Notes under the pieces: generated by a model
Told to the model about the DNA's origin: nothing
Database searches by the model: none
What the model saw: the letters and a program-made list of their open reading frames with translations, nothing else
Position numbers and translations under genes: made by a program
Part shown: positions 1-9,602 of the stretch, in pieces
Position numbering within the stretch: the stretch's first letter is position 1
Layout of the letters: the number at the start of each line of letters is the position of its first letter
From: Luteimonas saliphila
GTDB taxonomy: Bacteria > Pseudomonadota > Gammaproteobacteria > Xanthomonadales > Xanthomonadaceae
NCBI RefSeq assembly: GCF_016774335.1
Contig: NZ_JAETWA010000035.1
Coordinates: 1-64,000 of the forward strand
Reading direction: 5' to 3'
Length of the DNA: 64,000 bases

Positions 1-1061
1 GCCAGCAGTTCGTCGTCCCAGTCGAACGCGAGTGCGCCGTCCCTGAGCAGCAACGAGACGAAGTTGTAGACGTTGCGCGCGAACATCTCGCTGGCGTGCA
101 GCGCACCCTGGCTGGCGAGGTCGAGCGGGCCGGCGACGACCACGCCGTTGTCGGTCTCGAACGTCTGGCCGCGCCGGGTGAGCTCGCAGTTGCCGCCGGT
201 CTCGGCGGCCAGATCGACGATCACGCTGCCGGGCTTCATGCCCGCCACCATCGCCGCACTGACGATCTTCGGCGCCGGCCGGCCCGGAACCGCGGCGGTG
301 CAGACGACGACGTCGATCCCCTTGAGATGCTCGGCGAGCTTCTGCTGCTGCAGCGCGCGTTCCTCGTCGGTGAGCTGGCGCGCGTAGCCGCCCTCGCCCG
401 CGGCGCTCACGCCCAGGTCGAGGAACTTGCCGCCCAGCGATTCGATCTGCTCGCGCGTTTCCGGGCGCACGTCGAAGCACTCCACCTGCGCGCCCAGGCG
501 GCGCGCCGTGGCCACCGCCTGCAGGCCGGCGACGCCGGCGCCGACGATGAGGACCTTCGACGGCCGGATCGTGCCGGCGGCGGTGGTCAGCATCGGGAAG
601 TAGCGCGGCGCGAGCTGCGCCGCGATCAGCACCGCCTTGTAGCCGGCGATGCCGGCCTGCGAGCTGAGGATGTCCATCGCCTGGGCGCGGGTGGTCCGTG
701 GCAGGCGCTCGAGCGGGAACGCGACGATCCCGCGCGAACGGATCGCCTCCGCGCGCGCCTCGTCGGCCTGCGGCTGCAGCGCGCCGACCAGCACCGCCCC
801 CTGCTTCATCCGCGCGATCGCCTCGGCTGCCGGCGGCTGCACGCACAGCACCACGTCGGCCTCCTCGCGCACGTCGCCGTCGACGAGGTGGGCACCAGCG
901 TCGGCATAGGCCTGGTCTGGGAAGCGGGCGAACTCGCCCAGCCCGCGCTGGACGCGGACCGTGACGCCGGCCGCCACCAGCTTTCTCGCCGTTTCCGGCG
1001 TCAATGCCACGCGTCGTTCGCCTGGCGCGCTTTCCTTCAATGCCAACACCGCAACGGACAT
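1..1061 (-). CDS. pntAA: NAD(P) transhydrogenase subunit alpha, NAD-binding part (partial, C-terminus off the edge)
   Basis: Proton-translocating transhydrogenase couples NADH-to-NADP+ hydride transfer to the proton gradient; this is the soluble NAD(H)-binding domain I. The reading frame starts at an ATG (MSVAVLALKE) and runs to the left edge, giving 353 residues. Visible marks are RVALTPE near residue 17, the alanine-dehydrogenase-like SSQAGIAGYKAV near 133 and the Rossmann GAGVAG at 174-179. A split PntAA is about 370-380 residues, so only a short tail is missing. The thiolase gene ends 16 bp upstream, so pntAA looks like the last visible gene of the minus-strand operon. It could supply NADPH, which the F420:NADPH reductase further right would use; that link is inference. 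Confidence 0.9.
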   Translation of the reverse strand, partial: MSVAVLALKESAPGERRVALTPETARKLVAAGVTVRVQRGLGEFARFPDQAYADAGAHLVDGDVREEADVVLCVQPPAAEAIARMKQGAVLVGALQPQADEARAEAIRSRGIVAFPLERLPRTTRAQAMDILSSQAGIAGYKAVLIAAQLAPRYFPMLTTAAGTIRPSKVLIVGAGVAGLQAVATARRLGAQVECFDVRPETREQIESLGGKFLDLGVSAAGEGGYARQLTDEERALQQQKLAEHLKGIDVVVCTAAVPGRPAPKIVSAAMVAGMKPGSVIVDLAAETGGNCELTRRGQTFETDNGVVVAGPLDLASQGALHASEMFARNVYNFVSLLLRDGALAFDWDDELL

Positions 1062-1076
1062 GTCGTGATCCCCTTC

Positions 1077-2261
1077 TCAGGCGCGCTCGAAGATCGCCGC
1101 GATACCTTGTCCGCCGCCGATGCACATCGTCACCAGTGCGTAGCGGCCCTGGATACGATGCAGCTCGGCGATGGCCTTGACGGTGATGATCGCGCCAGTG
1201 GCGCCGATCGGATGGCCGAGCGAAATGCCCGAACCGTTCGGATTGACCTTCGCCGGGTCGAAATCCAGCTCCCTGGCCACCGCGCAGGCCTGCGCGGCGA
1301 AGGCCTCGTTGGCCTCGATCACGTCCAGGTCGGCCACCTGCAGGCCGGCCCGCGCAAGCGCCAGCCGGGTCGCGCTGACCGGGCCGATGCCCATGTAGGC
1401 CGGATCCACGCCGGTGTGCGCGTAGGCGACCAGCCGCGCCAGCGGCGTCAGGCCGTGCGTGCGCGCGGCGTCGGCGCTGCCCAGCACCACCGCGGCCGCG
1501 CCGTCGTTGAGGCCGGAGGCGTTGCCCGCGGTGACGGTTCCGTCGGGTTTGAACACCGGCTTCATCGCCGCCAGCTGCTCGAGGCTGGCATCGCCGCGGA
1601 CGTGTTCGTCGGTGTCGAACGACACGCTGCCCTTGCGCGAGCGGATCTCGACCGGAACGATCTGATCGCGGAAATGTCCGGCCTCGATGGCACCGGCGGC
1701 GCGCCGGTTGCTTTCCAGCGCCAGCGCGTCCTGCTCCTCGCGGGAAACGCCGTGGCGCGTGGCGACGTTCTCGGCGGTGATGCCCATGTGGATGCGTCCG
1801 AACGGATCGTGCAGCACACCGTTGGTGGCATCGACCAGCGTGCTGTCGCCCAGCCGCGCGCCCCAGCGCGAGGCGGTGCTGAAGTAGGCGCCGCGGCTCA
1901 TCGACTCGGCACCGCCGGCGACCGCGATCCCGGCATCGCCGAGCGCGACGGTCTGCGCCGCCGAGACGATCGCCTGCAGGCCCGAGCCGCACAACCGGTT
2001 GACGTTGAGCGCCGGCGTTTCGTGCGGGATGCCGGCCTCGACCGCGGCGATCCGGCTCAGGTAGGCGTCGCGCGGTTCGCCGGGAATCACGTGTCCCATC
2101 ACTACATGGCCGACCTGCTCCGGCGCGACGCCGGCGCGCTGCAGCGCGGCACGGATCGCGGTGGCACCCAGCTGCGCGGGCGGGATGTCCTTGAGGGTGC
2201 CGCCGAAGCGGCCGATCGCGGTACGCGCGGTACCGAGGATGAAGATGTCGCGCAGGCTCAT
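1077..2261 (-). CDS. Acetyl-CoA acetyltransferase (thiolase)
   Basis: Biosynthetic or degradative thiolase of 394 residues, the usual family length. The acyl-carrying cysteine is C91 (NRLCGSGLQA). The catalytic pair is H350 (GISLGHPIGATG) and C380 (MCIGGGQG). It would cleave or form 3-ketoacyl-CoA in the cytoplasm. The ATG start is followed by a canonical N-terminus (MSLRDIFILGTARTAIGRFGG). It lies 30 bp downstream of the ETF-QO gene and 16 bp before pntAA on the same strand. It is one of three thiolases in the window. The substrate cannot be told from sequence; the GHPIGATG/CIGGGQG style is that of general acetoacetyl-CoA thiolases. Confidence 0.93.
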   Translation of the reverse strand: MSLRDIFILGTARTAIGRFGGTLKDIPPAQLGATAIRAALQRAGVAPEQVGHVVMGHVIPGEPRDAYLSRIAAVEAGIPHETPALNVNRLCGSGLQAIVSAAQTVALGDAGIAVAGGAESMSRGAYFSTASRWGARLGDSTLVDATNGVLHDPFGRIHMGITAENVATRHGVSREEQDALALESNRRAAGAIEAGHFRDQIVPVEIRSRKGSVSFDTDEHVRGDASLEQLAAMKPVFKPDGTVTAGNASGLNDGAAAVVLGSADAARTHGLTPLARLVAYAHTGVDPAYMGIGPVSATRLALARAGLQVADLDVIEANEAFAAQACAVARELDFDPAKVNPNGSGISLGHPIGATGAIITVKAIAELHRIQGRYALVTMCIGGGQGIAAIFERA

Positions 2262-2291
2262 GGGTGGAGTCCGGTCGTGGAGGAAAGGGGA

Positions 2292-3992
2292 TTACATGCC
2301 GGCGTAGTTGGGCCCGCCACCGCCCTGCGGCGTCACCCAGACGATGTTCTGGGTTGGATCCTTGATGTCGCAGGTCTTGCAGTGCACGCAGTTCTGGGCG
2401 TTGATCTGCAGCCTCGGGTGGCCTTCGGCTTCGCCCACGTACTCGTAGACTCCCGCCGGGCAGTAGCGCGCTTCCGGGCCGGCGTACTCGGCCAGGTTCA
2501 CCGCCACCGGGATCCCGGGATTCTTCAGCGTCAGGTGGCCGGGCTGGTCCTCGTCGTGGTTGGTGCTGCTCAGGTAGACCGAGCTCAGCCGGTCGAACGT
2601 CAGCACGCCGTCCGGCCTGGGGTAGACGATCTTCTCGTGCCTGGCCGCCGGTTCCAGCGCGGCATGGTCGGAGGTCTTGCGGCGCAGCGTCCATGGCGGC
2701 GTGCGGATGCCGAGCCTGGGCAACAGCCACTGCTCGATGCCGTTCATCAGCGTGGCCACCCACAGCCCCTTCTTGAACCAGGCCTTGAAGTTCTTCGAGG
2801 CCTGCAGCTCGTCATGCAGCCAGCTGCGTGCGAACGCCTCGGGATAGGCCGACAGCTCGTCGCGCGCACGCCCTTCGCCCAGTGCCGTGAAGGCGGCCTC
2901 GGCGGCCAGCATGCCGGTCTTGATCGCGGCATGGCTGCCCTTGATTCGGCTGGCATTGAGGGTGCCGGCCTCGCAGCCGACCAGCGCGCCTCCGGGAAAC
3001 ACCAGCCTGGGCAGGGCACCGATGCCGCCGGCGGTGATCGCGCGGGCGCCATAGCCGATCCGCTTGCCGCCCTCGAGATGGACCCGGATCGATGGATGGG
3101 TCTTGAAGCGCTGGAACTCCTCGAACGGGCTCAGCCACGGGTTCCTGTAGTCCAGCCCGACCACGAAGCCGACCGCGACCCTGCCGTCCTCCAGGTGGTA
3201 CAGGAACGAGCCGCCGTAGGTGTCGCTGCGCATCGGCCAGCCGGCGGTATGCACCACCAGGCCGGGCTGCGCCTTCTCGGGTGCCACCTGCCACAGTTCC
3301 TTGATGCCGATGCCGTAGGACTGCGGGTCGCGGCCTTCATCGAGGCGGTACTTCGCGATCAGTTCGCGGCCCAGATGCCCGCGCGAGCCCTCGGCGAAGA
3401 TCGTGTACTTCGCATGCAGTTCCATGCCGAGCTGGAACTGGTCGGTGGGCTCGCCGTCCTTGCCGATGCCCATGTTGCCGGTGGCCACGCCACGCACGGC
3501 GCCACCGTCGTCGTACAGCACCTCGGCGGCGGCGAAACCGGGGAAGATCTCCACGCCCAGCGCCTCGGCCTGTGTGCCGAGCCAGCGCACCACGCTGCCC
3601 AGGCTGATGATGTAGTTGCCGTGGTTGTTCAGGCTGTCGGGAATGAAGGCCTGCGGCGTGGCGATGGCGCCGGTGCGGGTCAGGAACAGGATCTGGTCGC
3701 CGGTCACCGGCTGGTGCAAGGGCGCGCCGCGCTCTTTCCAGTCGGGGAACAGTTCCGACAGCGCCTTCGGGTCCATGATCGCACCCGACAGGATGTGCGC
3801 GCCCGGCTCGGAGCCTTTTTCCAGCACGCACACCGACACCTCCCGTCCCTGTTCTGCCGCCAGCTGCTTGAGCCGGATCGCCGTCGCCAGTCCGCCCGGG
3901 CCGGCACCGACGACGACCACGTCGTACTCCATCGATTCGCGTGGGCCGTGGGTCGACAGCAGGTGCTCCGACAGCGGGTGTTCCGGGGTCAT
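2292..3992 (-). CDS. Electron transfer flavoprotein-ubiquinone oxidoreductase
   Basis: ETF-QO takes electrons from reduced ETF, which is fed by acyl-CoA dehydrogenases, and passes them to the quinone pool at the inner membrane. The N-terminal FAD fold is clear (VVVVGAGPGGLATAIRL). The C-terminus carries the 4Fe-4S cysteine set: RYCPAGVYE, then CVHCKTC. Length from the chosen ATG (MTPEHPLSEHLL) is 566 residues, typical of the family. An in-frame ATG 42 bp upstream would add a non-conserved peptide and was not used. With at least six acyl-CoA dehydrogenase-type genes in the window, a dedicated ETF-QO makes sense. No ETF alpha or beta gene is present here, so ETF must be encoded elsewhere. Confidence 0.95.
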   Translation of the reverse strand: MTPEHPLSEHLLSTHGPRESMEYDVVVVGAGPGGLATAIRLKQLAAEQGREVSVCVLEKGSEPGAHILSGAIMDPKALSELFPDWKERGAPLHQPVTGDQILFLTRTGAIATPQAFIPDSLNNHGNYIISLGSVVRWLGTQAEALGVEIFPGFAAAEVLYDDGGAVRGVATGNMGIGKDGEPTDQFQLGMELHAKYTIFAEGSRGHLGRELIAKYRLDEGRDPQSYGIGIKELWQVAPEKAQPGLVVHTAGWPMRSDTYGGSFLYHLEDGRVAVGFVVGLDYRNPWLSPFEEFQRFKTHPSIRVHLEGGKRIGYGARAITAGGIGALPRLVFPGGALVGCEAGTLNASRIKGSHAAIKTGMLAAEAAFTALGEGRARDELSAYPEAFARSWLHDELQASKNFKAWFKKGLWVATLMNGIEQWLLPRLGIRTPPWTLRRKTSDHAALEPAARHEKIVYPRPDGVLTFDRLSSVYLSSTNHDEDQPGHLTLKNPGIPVAVNLAEYAGPEARYCPAGVYEYVGEAEGHPRLQINAQNCVHCKTCDIKDPTQNIVWVTPQGGGGPNYAGM

Positions 3993-4147
3993 TGGCTTGG
4001 CTCCGTCGGCACGGCGGATGCATGGCTGGTGCATGGCAGGAAAAAAGTGGGGAGAAAGAGACGATGCGACCGGCGGGATGCCGGCAATCTCATGCCGGGG
4101 TCATGTCGTCCCGGCGCGTGTCATCCGGGGACGTCATCGCGACAGGG

Positions 4148-4798
4148 TCATTTCGTGCCGCGCAGCGATTCGAGCGCCGTATAGAGCGGATCGTCGGGCT
4201 TGCGCTGGCCGAAGCTGTCGGGCCTGGCGCTGGCGAAGGTACGGTCCGCGCGCGGCTCGACCCGTTCCATGCTGTTGAGTCCGCGGCGCGAGGCGATCTT
4301 CCAGACGCCGTCGCGCTTCTCGAAGCGGTCGATGTAGCGGCCGTCGAGGAAGTAGTCCTCCTCGTCGCTGCCGTCGGCGGTGGCGCGGCGGTGGTGGGCG
4401 GAGAAGTAGCACTCGCTGATCGCGACGTCGCCGGCCAACTCGATCATCACGTTGGAGATCGCGTGGGTCGTACTCCTGACCTTGGCGACCATCGGCAATG
4501 CGACGGTGATGAACTCCTGCGACAGACCCTTGAAACCGCCGTGCTGGTGCGCGGCGTCGTCGAAGAAGCACGAGCGCAGCGCTTCCTCGTCCAGCCGGTC
4601 CCAGCCGCGGGCATAGCGGTACAGGATTTCGGTGATCTGTTCGCGCGCTTCCAGGCCGGCCAGGCGCGCCTCCAGCGTAGCCGGCGCTGGCGTGCGCGCC
4701 TGTGCGGGGGCGGCCAGTGCGCCGGCCGCGAACGCGACCGGCACTGCCAGCAGGGTGGCGACGGCCTGTCGGCGATGCTTGGGATCATGGTCTTGCAT
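4148..4798 (-). CDS. Exported SnoaL-like / NTF2-fold protein
   Basis: 216 residues with an N-terminal leader: a basic start containing RR, a hydrophobic stretch (VATLLAVPVAFAAGALA) and a likely cleavage after APAQA near residue 34. The rest reads as a SnoaL-like domain: REQITEILYRYARGWDRLDEEALRSCFFDDA, then a DGRYIDRFEKRDGVWKI strand typical of the cone-shaped NTF2 fold. Relatives include steroid isomerase-like and bile-acid dehydratase-like proteins as well as many of unknown function, so the reaction cannot be assigned. A leader on this fold is less common, since most catabolic SnoaL enzymes are cytoplasmic. It lies between the racemase and ETF-QO genes in the minus-strand operon. Confidence 0.75.
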   Translation of the reverse strand: MQDHDPKHRRQAVATLLAVPVAFAAGALAAPAQARTPAPATLEARLAGLEAREQITEILYRYARGWDRLDEEALRSCFFDDAAHQHGGFKGLSQEFITVALPMVAKVRSTTHAISNVMIELAGDVAISECYFSAHHRRATADGSDEEDYFLDGRYIDRFEKRDGVWKIASRRGLNSMERVEPRADRTFASARPDSFGQRKPDDPLYTALESLRGTK

Positions 4799-4873
4799 GT
4801 CGTCCTCCCGGGAAGACTGCGGATGTGATCGATGGAATGGATGCAGTGGATCTGCGGTCGACGGGCCGGGCCA

Positions 4874-6001
4874 TCAGACGAGGCCGCCGCGCTGCAGCGC
4901 ATCGAGTTCGGCGGCGGAAAAGCCCCAATCCGCGAGCGCTTCGCGGTTGTGCGCGCCGATCGCCGGCGGCGGCGACTGGATGCGTCCCGGCGTCGCCGAG
5001 AAACGCGGTGCGGGGGCGGGCTGGACGACGCCGGCGACCTCGACGAAGGTGTCGCGGGCCCGGTTGTGCGGATGCCGGGGGGCGTCGGCCAGTCCCAGTA
5101 CCGGTGCGAAACAGGCATCGCTGCCTTCCAGCAGCGCGCACCACTCGGCCTGCGATCGCTGCTCGATGACGCGGGCCAGGCGATCGCGCAGTTCCGGCCA
5201 GTGCTCGCGCTGCATCTGCTGTGCGAACAGCGGGTCGTCGATGCCGGCCTTGTCCAGCAGCAGCGCATAGAACTGCGGTTCGATCGGGCCGAGCGCGATG
5301 AACAGGCCGTCGGCGCAGCGGTAGCCGTTGTAGAAATGCGCGCCGCCGTCGAGTGCGTTGACCTGGCGTTGGTCCTTCCAGCGACCGGTCTTGCGCAGGC
5401 CGTAGAACATCGACATCAGCGAGGCCGCGCCGTCGCTGACCGCGCAGTCGACCACCTGGCCCTGGCCGCCGCCGCGCACATGCACGATGCCGGCCAGCAG
5501 GCCCATCGCCAGGTACAGCGAGCCGCCGCCGAAGTCGCCGACCACGTTCAGCGGCGGCGTCGGCGCTTCGGCCGGACCTATCGCATGCAGCGCTCCGGAG
5601 ATGGCGATGTAGTTGATGTCGTGCCCGGCCGCGTGCGCCAGCGGGCCGGTCTGGCCCCAGCCGGTCATGCGGCCGTAGACCAGCTTCGGGTTGCGTGCAT
5701 GGACCTCGTCGGGGCCAAGGCCCAGCCGCTCCATCACGCCGGGGCGGAAGCCCTCGATCAGCGCGTCGGCGCGTTCGAGCAGGCGCAGGCAGACCTCGAT
5801 CGATTCGGCACGCTTGAGATCCAGCGCCACCGAACGCCGGCCGCGCGCGGTGACATCGGTCGGCTGCCCGCCAGCGGCGCCGGGACGGTCGATGCGCACG
5901 ATGTCGGCGCCCAGGTCCGACAGCAGCATGCCGCAGAACGGCCCCGGGCCGATGCCGGCGAATTCGACGATCCTGACGCCCGTCAGTGGACCTTGTGCCA
6001 T
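4874..6001 (-). CDS. CaiB/BaiF family, alpha-methylacyl-CoA racemase-like
   Basis: Class III CoA-transferase fold, 375 residues. The signature [15 protein letters not shown] matches the alpha-methylacyl-CoA racemase branch, in which the HD pair and a later glutamate interconvert 2R- and 2S-methylacyl-CoA. It fits side-chain beta-oxidation of methyl-branched chains such as steroid or isoprenoid tails. The start was taken at the ATG preceded by GGGAGGGC; an ATG 24 bp upstream lies inside the neighbouring gene. The dehydrogenase gene ends 2 bp upstream, so the two are probably translationally coupled. That neighbour would need one defined stereoisomer, which supports a racemase role. A true CoA-transferase function is not excluded. 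Confidence 0.82.
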   Translation of the reverse strand: MAQGPLTGVRIVEFAGIGPGPFCGMLLSDLGADIVRIDRPGAAGGQPTDVTARGRRSVALDLKRAESIEVCLRLLERADALIEGFRPGVMERLGLGPDEVHARNPKLVYGRMTGWGQTGPLAHAAGHDINYIAISGALHAIGPAEAPTPPLNVVGDFGGGSLYLAMGLLAGIVHVRGGGQGQVVDCAVSDGAASLMSMFYGLRKTGRWKDQRQVNALDGGAHFYNGYRCADGLFIALGPIEPQFYALLLDKAGIDDPLFAQQMQREHWPELRDRLARVIEQRSQAEWCALLEGSDACFAPVLGLADAPRHPHNRARDTFVEVAGVVQPAPAPRFSATPGRIQSPPPAIGAHNREALADWGFSAAELDALQRGGLV

Positions 6002-6002
6002 A

Positions 6003-7676
6003 TCAGCCCTCCCGCCCGTTGCCATCGAGCAGGCGGCGCGCGATCACCTGCGCCTGGATCTCGCCCGCGCCCTCGAAGATGTTGAGGATGCGCGCATCGG
6101 CGAGCAGGCGGCTGACGACGTATTCCTCGGCAAAACCGTTGCCGCCATGGATCTGCAGCGCGTTGTCGGCCGCCGCCCAGGCCACGCGCGCGGCCAGCAG
6201 CTTGGCCATGCCCGCCTCCAGGTCGCAGCGCTTGCCGGCGTCCTTCTGACGCGCGGCATGGTAGGTCAGCTGGCGCACGCCGAGCAGCTCCGCCGCCATC
6301 ATCACCAGCTTGTTGGCGACCCGCGGGAACGCGAAGATCGGCCGGCCGAACTGTCTGCGGTCCAATGCGTAGGCAAGCCCGGTCTCCAGCGAGGCCTGGG
6401 CGACGCCGATCGCGCGCGCGGCGGTCTGGATGCGCGCGCTCTCGAAGGTTGCCATCAACTGCTTGAAGCCCTGACCCTCGCGGCCGCCGAGCAGGTGCGA
6501 GCGCGGCACGCGGAAACCGTCGAAGCCGATCTCGTACTCCTTCATGCCGCGATAGCCGATCACCCGGATCTCGCCGCCGCCCATGCCCGGGGCCGGGAAC
6601 GGATCGTCCTCGGTGCCGCGTGGCTTGGGCGCCAGCAGCATCGACAGGCCGCGGTAGTCGTCGCTGTCGGCATCGGTGCGCACCAGCAGGGTCATCAGGT
6701 CGGCGCGGGCGGCGTGGGTGATCCAGGTCTTGGCGCCGGTGACCAGGTAATCGTCGCCGTCGGCGCTCGCACGCGTGCGCAGCGCGCCGAGGTCGGAGCC
6801 GGTGTTGGGTTCGGTGAACACCGCGGTCGGCAGGATCTGCGCGCTGGCGATCGGCGGCAGCCACTGCCGCTTCTGCTCCTCGCTGCCGCCGCTGAGGATC
6901 AGCTCGCCGGCGATCTCCGAGCGCGTGGCCAGCGAACCCACGCCGATCCATGCCCGCGACAGTTCCTCCGAGACCACGCACATCGCGGTCTTGCCCATGC
7001 CGTGGCCGCCGTACTGCTCTGGAATGGTCAGGCCGAACACGCCCATCTCGCCGAGTTCCCGTACCAGCTCGATCGGGATCAGTTCGTCCTTCAGGTGCCA
7101 ATCGTGCGCGAACGGCACGATCTTCTTCTCGCCGAAGGCGTGGAACTGGTCGCGGATGGATTCGAAGACCTCGTCCAGCCCGGTGTTCTCGAGCGTGGCG
7201 CGTCCGCGTGCCGCTGCCAGCAGCTCGGCGATGCGGTTCTTGACCGGCTGGGTCGTGCCGTCGCGCGCCAGCGTTAGCAGCGCCGGTGCCTGCAGGATGG
7301 CAAGCAGGCCGGCGTCGCCGAACTCCTGAGGACGGATGGTCTCGCCCTGGCTCATGGCGATGCCGCCAGCCAGTTGTGCGGCGTACTCGCCGGCCAGCAA
7401 CTGGCCCAGTAGCGCGTCGGTCTCGGAGAGTGCGCCATCGTCGTCCAGGCGCTGCGCCCACTCGGCCAGCTGGGTCAGCAGCTCGGCATAGGCGGCGTAC
7501 CAGCCCAGCCCGTGGACGATGTGCTGCTGGCGGTCGGCCAGGTCGCGATCGATGCGGCCGTCGCGGCCGACCTGCGCCGCGACCGTGGCGCGTGCGCCGT
7601 CGACGAAACCGCGCGTCGCGGCGGCGGCCTGGTGCAGCAGCGCTGGCAGATCGGCGAGGACGAGAGCTGCGCTCAT
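6003..7676 (-). CDS. Long acyl-CoA dehydrogenase, (2S)-methylsuccinyl-CoA dehydrogenase-like
   Basis: Flavin acyl-CoA dehydrogenase of 557 residues, well above the usual 380-400. About 165 extra residues precede the standard fold, which begins near [14 protein letters not shown]. This long form is typical of (2S)-methylsuccinyl-CoA dehydrogenase of the ethylmalonyl-CoA pathway and its relatives. FAD and substrate motifs include [11 protein letters not shown] and [12 protein letters not shown]. The canonical catalytic glutamate is present in IFEGAGEIQ near the C-terminus. The gene overlaps the upstream crotonase gene by 4 bp (ATGA) and is 2 bp from the racemase gene. Its substrate could be methylsuccinyl-CoA or another 2-methyl-branched acyl-CoA. 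The length and fold are seen; the substrate is inferred. Confidence 0.85.
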   Translation of the reverse strand: MSAALVLADLPALLHQAAAATRGFVDGARATVAAQVGRDGRIDRDLADRQQHIVHGLGWYAAYAELLTQLAEWAQRLDDDGALSETDALLGQLLAGEYAAQLAGGIAMSQGETIRPQEFGDAGLLAILQAPALLTLARDGTTQPVKNRIAELLAAARGRATLENTGLDEVFESIRDQFHAFGEKKIVPFAHDWHLKDELIPIELVRELGEMGVFGLTIPEQYGGHGMGKTAMCVVSEELSRAWIGVGSLATRSEIAGELILSGGSEEQKRQWLPPIASAQILPTAVFTEPNTGSDLGALRTRASADGDDYLVTGAKTWITHAARADLMTLLVRTDADSDDYRGLSMLLAPKPRGTEDDPFPAPGMGGGEIRVIGYRGMKEYEIGFDGFRVPRSHLLGGREGQGFKQLMATFESARIQTAARAIGVAQASLETGLAYALDRRQFGRPIFAFPRVANKLVMMAAELLGVRQLTYHAARQKDAGKRCDLEAGMAKLLAARVAWAAADNALQIHGGNGFAEEYVVSRLLADARILNIFEGAGEIQAQVIARRLLDGNGREG

Positions 7677-8596
7677 GCCTGCGGAGTCCCGTCGCCGGCG
7701 TCCGCCTCGTCGATGCCGGCCTTCCCGGTGTCGGCCTTGTTGGCTCTGGCCATCGCCTTGGCATCGAGGCCGGCCACGAGATTGCCGCTGACGACCTGGT
7801 TGTGGGCGTGGGCGAGGTGATGCATGTGGAAGATCGCGTCCATCGAGGCGCGCTTGCCGCGCTGGTCCTCGATGAAGTTCATCGCCTGCTTGGTCAGGGT
7901 CAGCCCGAACGGCGGTTGCTGGGCAACCTGCTCGGCGATCGCGGCGACCTCGGCTTCCAGCCGGTCGCGCGGCACCACCCGGTTGACCATGCCGAAGCCG
8001 GCAGCGCGTTCAGCGCCCATGCGCAGGCCCAGGTACATGAACTCGCGGGCGATCTTCGGCGGCAGGTCGATCATGTGCGCGCAATACTCGACCCCCGGCA
8101 CGCCCATCCGCACCACCGGATCCTGGAAGAAGGCGTCGTCGGAGGCCACGATGATGTCGCAGACGTTGGCCAGCATCAGCCCGCCGGCAATGCAGGCGCC
8201 CTGGACCATCGCGATGGCCGGCTTGGGAATGTCCTGCCAGCGCCGGCACAGGCCGAGGTAGGCGTCCTGTTCCAGCACGTACTGCGCCTCGGCGCCGTCG
8301 CGGCTCAGGTGGTCGGGCCAAAGCAGCACGCGCTCGCGCGGCAGGTGGCGATCCTTCTCCGGGGTCCCGATGTCGTGGCCGGCGGAGAAATGCTTGCCGC
8401 GCGCGCCGAGCACGATGACCTTGACCGCGTCGTCTTCGACCGCGCGCCGGAAGCAGGCGTCGAGCTGGTTGAGCAGGCGGTAGTTCTGCGCGTTGCCGTA
8501 TTGCGGGCGTGCCAGCCAGATCCAGGCGGTGCTGCCGCGGGTTTCGTATTCGACGTACTGCGCGTTGCCGGCGTCCTGGTCTGCGCTGGTGGGCAT
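7673..8596 (-). CDS. Crotonase-family protein lacking both hydratase glutamates
   Basis: 307-residue crotonase-fold protein, cytoplasmic, normally acting on acyl-CoA. The oxyanion-hole segments are visible: KHFSAGHDIG near 68-77 and VQGACIAGGLMLANVCD near 131-147. Aligned by eye to rat crotonase, E144 falls on M141 and E164 on V161, so simple enoyl-CoA hydration by the usual mechanism looks unlikely. A C-terminal region after residue 280 is rich in A, K and D and looks unstructured. It is the first gene of a minus-strand block after a 140-bp gap that holds an AGTGCA-type box. Possible roles are isomerase, hydrolase or retro-aldol-type chemistry. Family assignment is firm; the reaction is unknown. 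Confidence 0.8.
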   Translation of the reverse strand: MPTSADQDAGNAQYVEYETRGSTAWIWLARPQYGNAQNYRLLNQLDACFRRAVEDDAVKVIVLGARGKHFSAGHDIGTPEKDRHLPRERVLLWPDHLSRDGAEAQYVLEQDAYLGLCRRWQDIPKPAIAMVQGACIAGGLMLANVCDIIVASDDAFFQDPVVRMGVPGVEYCAHMIDLPPKIAREFMYLGLRMGAERAAGFGMVNRVVPRDRLEAEVAAIAEQVAQQPPFGLTLTKQAMNFIEDQRGKRASMDAIFHMHHLAHAHNQVVSGNLVAGLDAKAMARANKADTGKAGIDEADAGDGTPQA

Positions 8597-8682
8597 GCTG
8601 TTTCCCTCCCGCGGATGCGCACCCTGCGCATCCGGATCCGTGGCGATGGCGATTGAATGACGCGATTCACACCTTGCGATTC

Positions 8683-8710
8683 AATTATTGCACGTTAGTG
8701 CATTTTATCC
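8683..8710. promoter_or_regulatory. Candidate operator with AGTGCATT box and TGCAC inverted repeat
   Basis: AT-rich island in the 140-bp gap between the SDR and crotonase genes. It holds the inverted repeat TGCAC-GTTA-GTGCA (8689-8702). It also holds AGTGCATT followed, after two extra T, by ATCC, which resembles the stronger boxes at 12233 and 39304. Position suggests control of the crotonase-to-pntAA block. It is weaker than the other two copies and may be unrelated. Confidence 0.45.
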
Positions 8711-8736
8711 CTGGCGTGAAACCTGGCGGACGCGCA

Positions 8737-9519
8737 TCAGCGCGGCGCCATCCGGATCGCGCCATCGAGGCGGATGTTCTCGCCGTTGAGGTAGGTGTTG
8801 GCGATGATCGACAGCGCCAGCGCGGCGAATTCGCCGGGCCGGCCGAAGCGCCTGGGGAACGGCACGTTGGCGGCCAGCGACTGCTTGACCGCTTCGCTGG
8901 CGCGGCTCATCAGGGGAGTATCGAAGATGCCCGGCAGGATGCCGTTGACGCGGATGCCGTCGTTCATCAGGTCGCGGGCGACGGTCAGGGTGAGCGAGGT
9001 CAGCCCGCCCTTGGACGCGGCGTAGGCGGCCTGGCCGACCTGGCCGTCGTGCGCGGCGATGCTGGAGGTGTTGACGATCACCCCGCGCTCGCCGTCCTCG
9101 AGCGGTGGGAGACCGAGCATGCCCTGCGCCGACTTGGCGATGCAGCGGAAGGTGCCGACCAGGTTGATCTGCACGATGCGGTCGAAGGCGTCGATCGGGA
9201 AGTGCCTGGTTTCGCCGGTGGTCTTGTCGCGGCTGGCGGTCTTGACCACGTTGCCGGTGCCGGCGCAGTTGACCAGGATGCGTTCCTGTCCGTGCGCGGC
9301 GCGGGCCTTGGCGAAGGCGGCGTCGATGCCGGCCTCGTCGGTGACGTTGGCCTGGCAGAACACGCCGCCGATCGCGGCGGCGACCGCTTCGCCGGTATCG
9401 GCGTTCATGTCGAACACCGCGACCTTGACGCCTTGTGCGGCGAGTGCGCGCGCGGTGGCTTCGCCGAGCCCGGAGGCGCCGCCGGTGACGATGGCGGCGA
9501 TGTCGTTGCCGAGTTTCAT
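8737..9519 (-). CDS. SDR-family 3-hydroxyacyl-CoA dehydrogenase (type II-like)
   Basis: Short-chain dehydrogenase/reductase of 260 residues. The NAD(P)-binding glycine motif is TGGASGLG near 12-19, an acidic residue follows beta-2 (VFDMN), which favours NAD(H), and the catalytic Tyr-Lys lies in YAASKGG with an upstream serine in VNTSSIA. The overall pattern, including a long insert around NVVKTASRDKTTGE and the C-terminal NTYLNGENIRLDGAIRM, matches the HSD17B10-like type II 3-hydroxyacyl-CoA dehydrogenase group. It would oxidise a 3-hydroxyacyl-CoA or a ring hydroxyl to the ketone in the cytoplasm. It lies between the CoA-transferase gene (83 bp upstream) and the candidate operator downstream. 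Confidence 0.87.
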   Translation of the reverse strand: MKLGNDIAAIVTGGASGLGEATARALAAQGVKVAVFDMNADTGEAVAAAIGGVFCQANVTDEAGIDAAFAKARAAHGQERILVNCAGTGNVVKTASRDKTTGETRHFPIDAFDRIVQINLVGTFRCIAKSAQGMLGLPPLEDGERGVIVNTSSIAAHDGQVGQAAYAASKGGLTSLTLTVARDLMNDGIRVNGILPGIFDTPLMSRASEAVKQSLAANVPFPRRFGRPGEFAALALSIIANTYLNGENIRLDGAIRMAPR

Positions 9520-9602
9520 GGTGCCTGTCTCCCTTGCTCTTGTTCTGTCGGTGCGTGCTTGGTCGTCGGTGCCGCCACGCGCATCGGGCGGCCGCCCGAT
9601 GC

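Noticed and set aside
96..4184. A 1362-codon plus-strand open frame
   Set aside because: It is antisense to pntAA, a thiolase and ETF-QO, is rich in R, H, A and G, and shows no family motif. Such frames arise from third-position GC bias.
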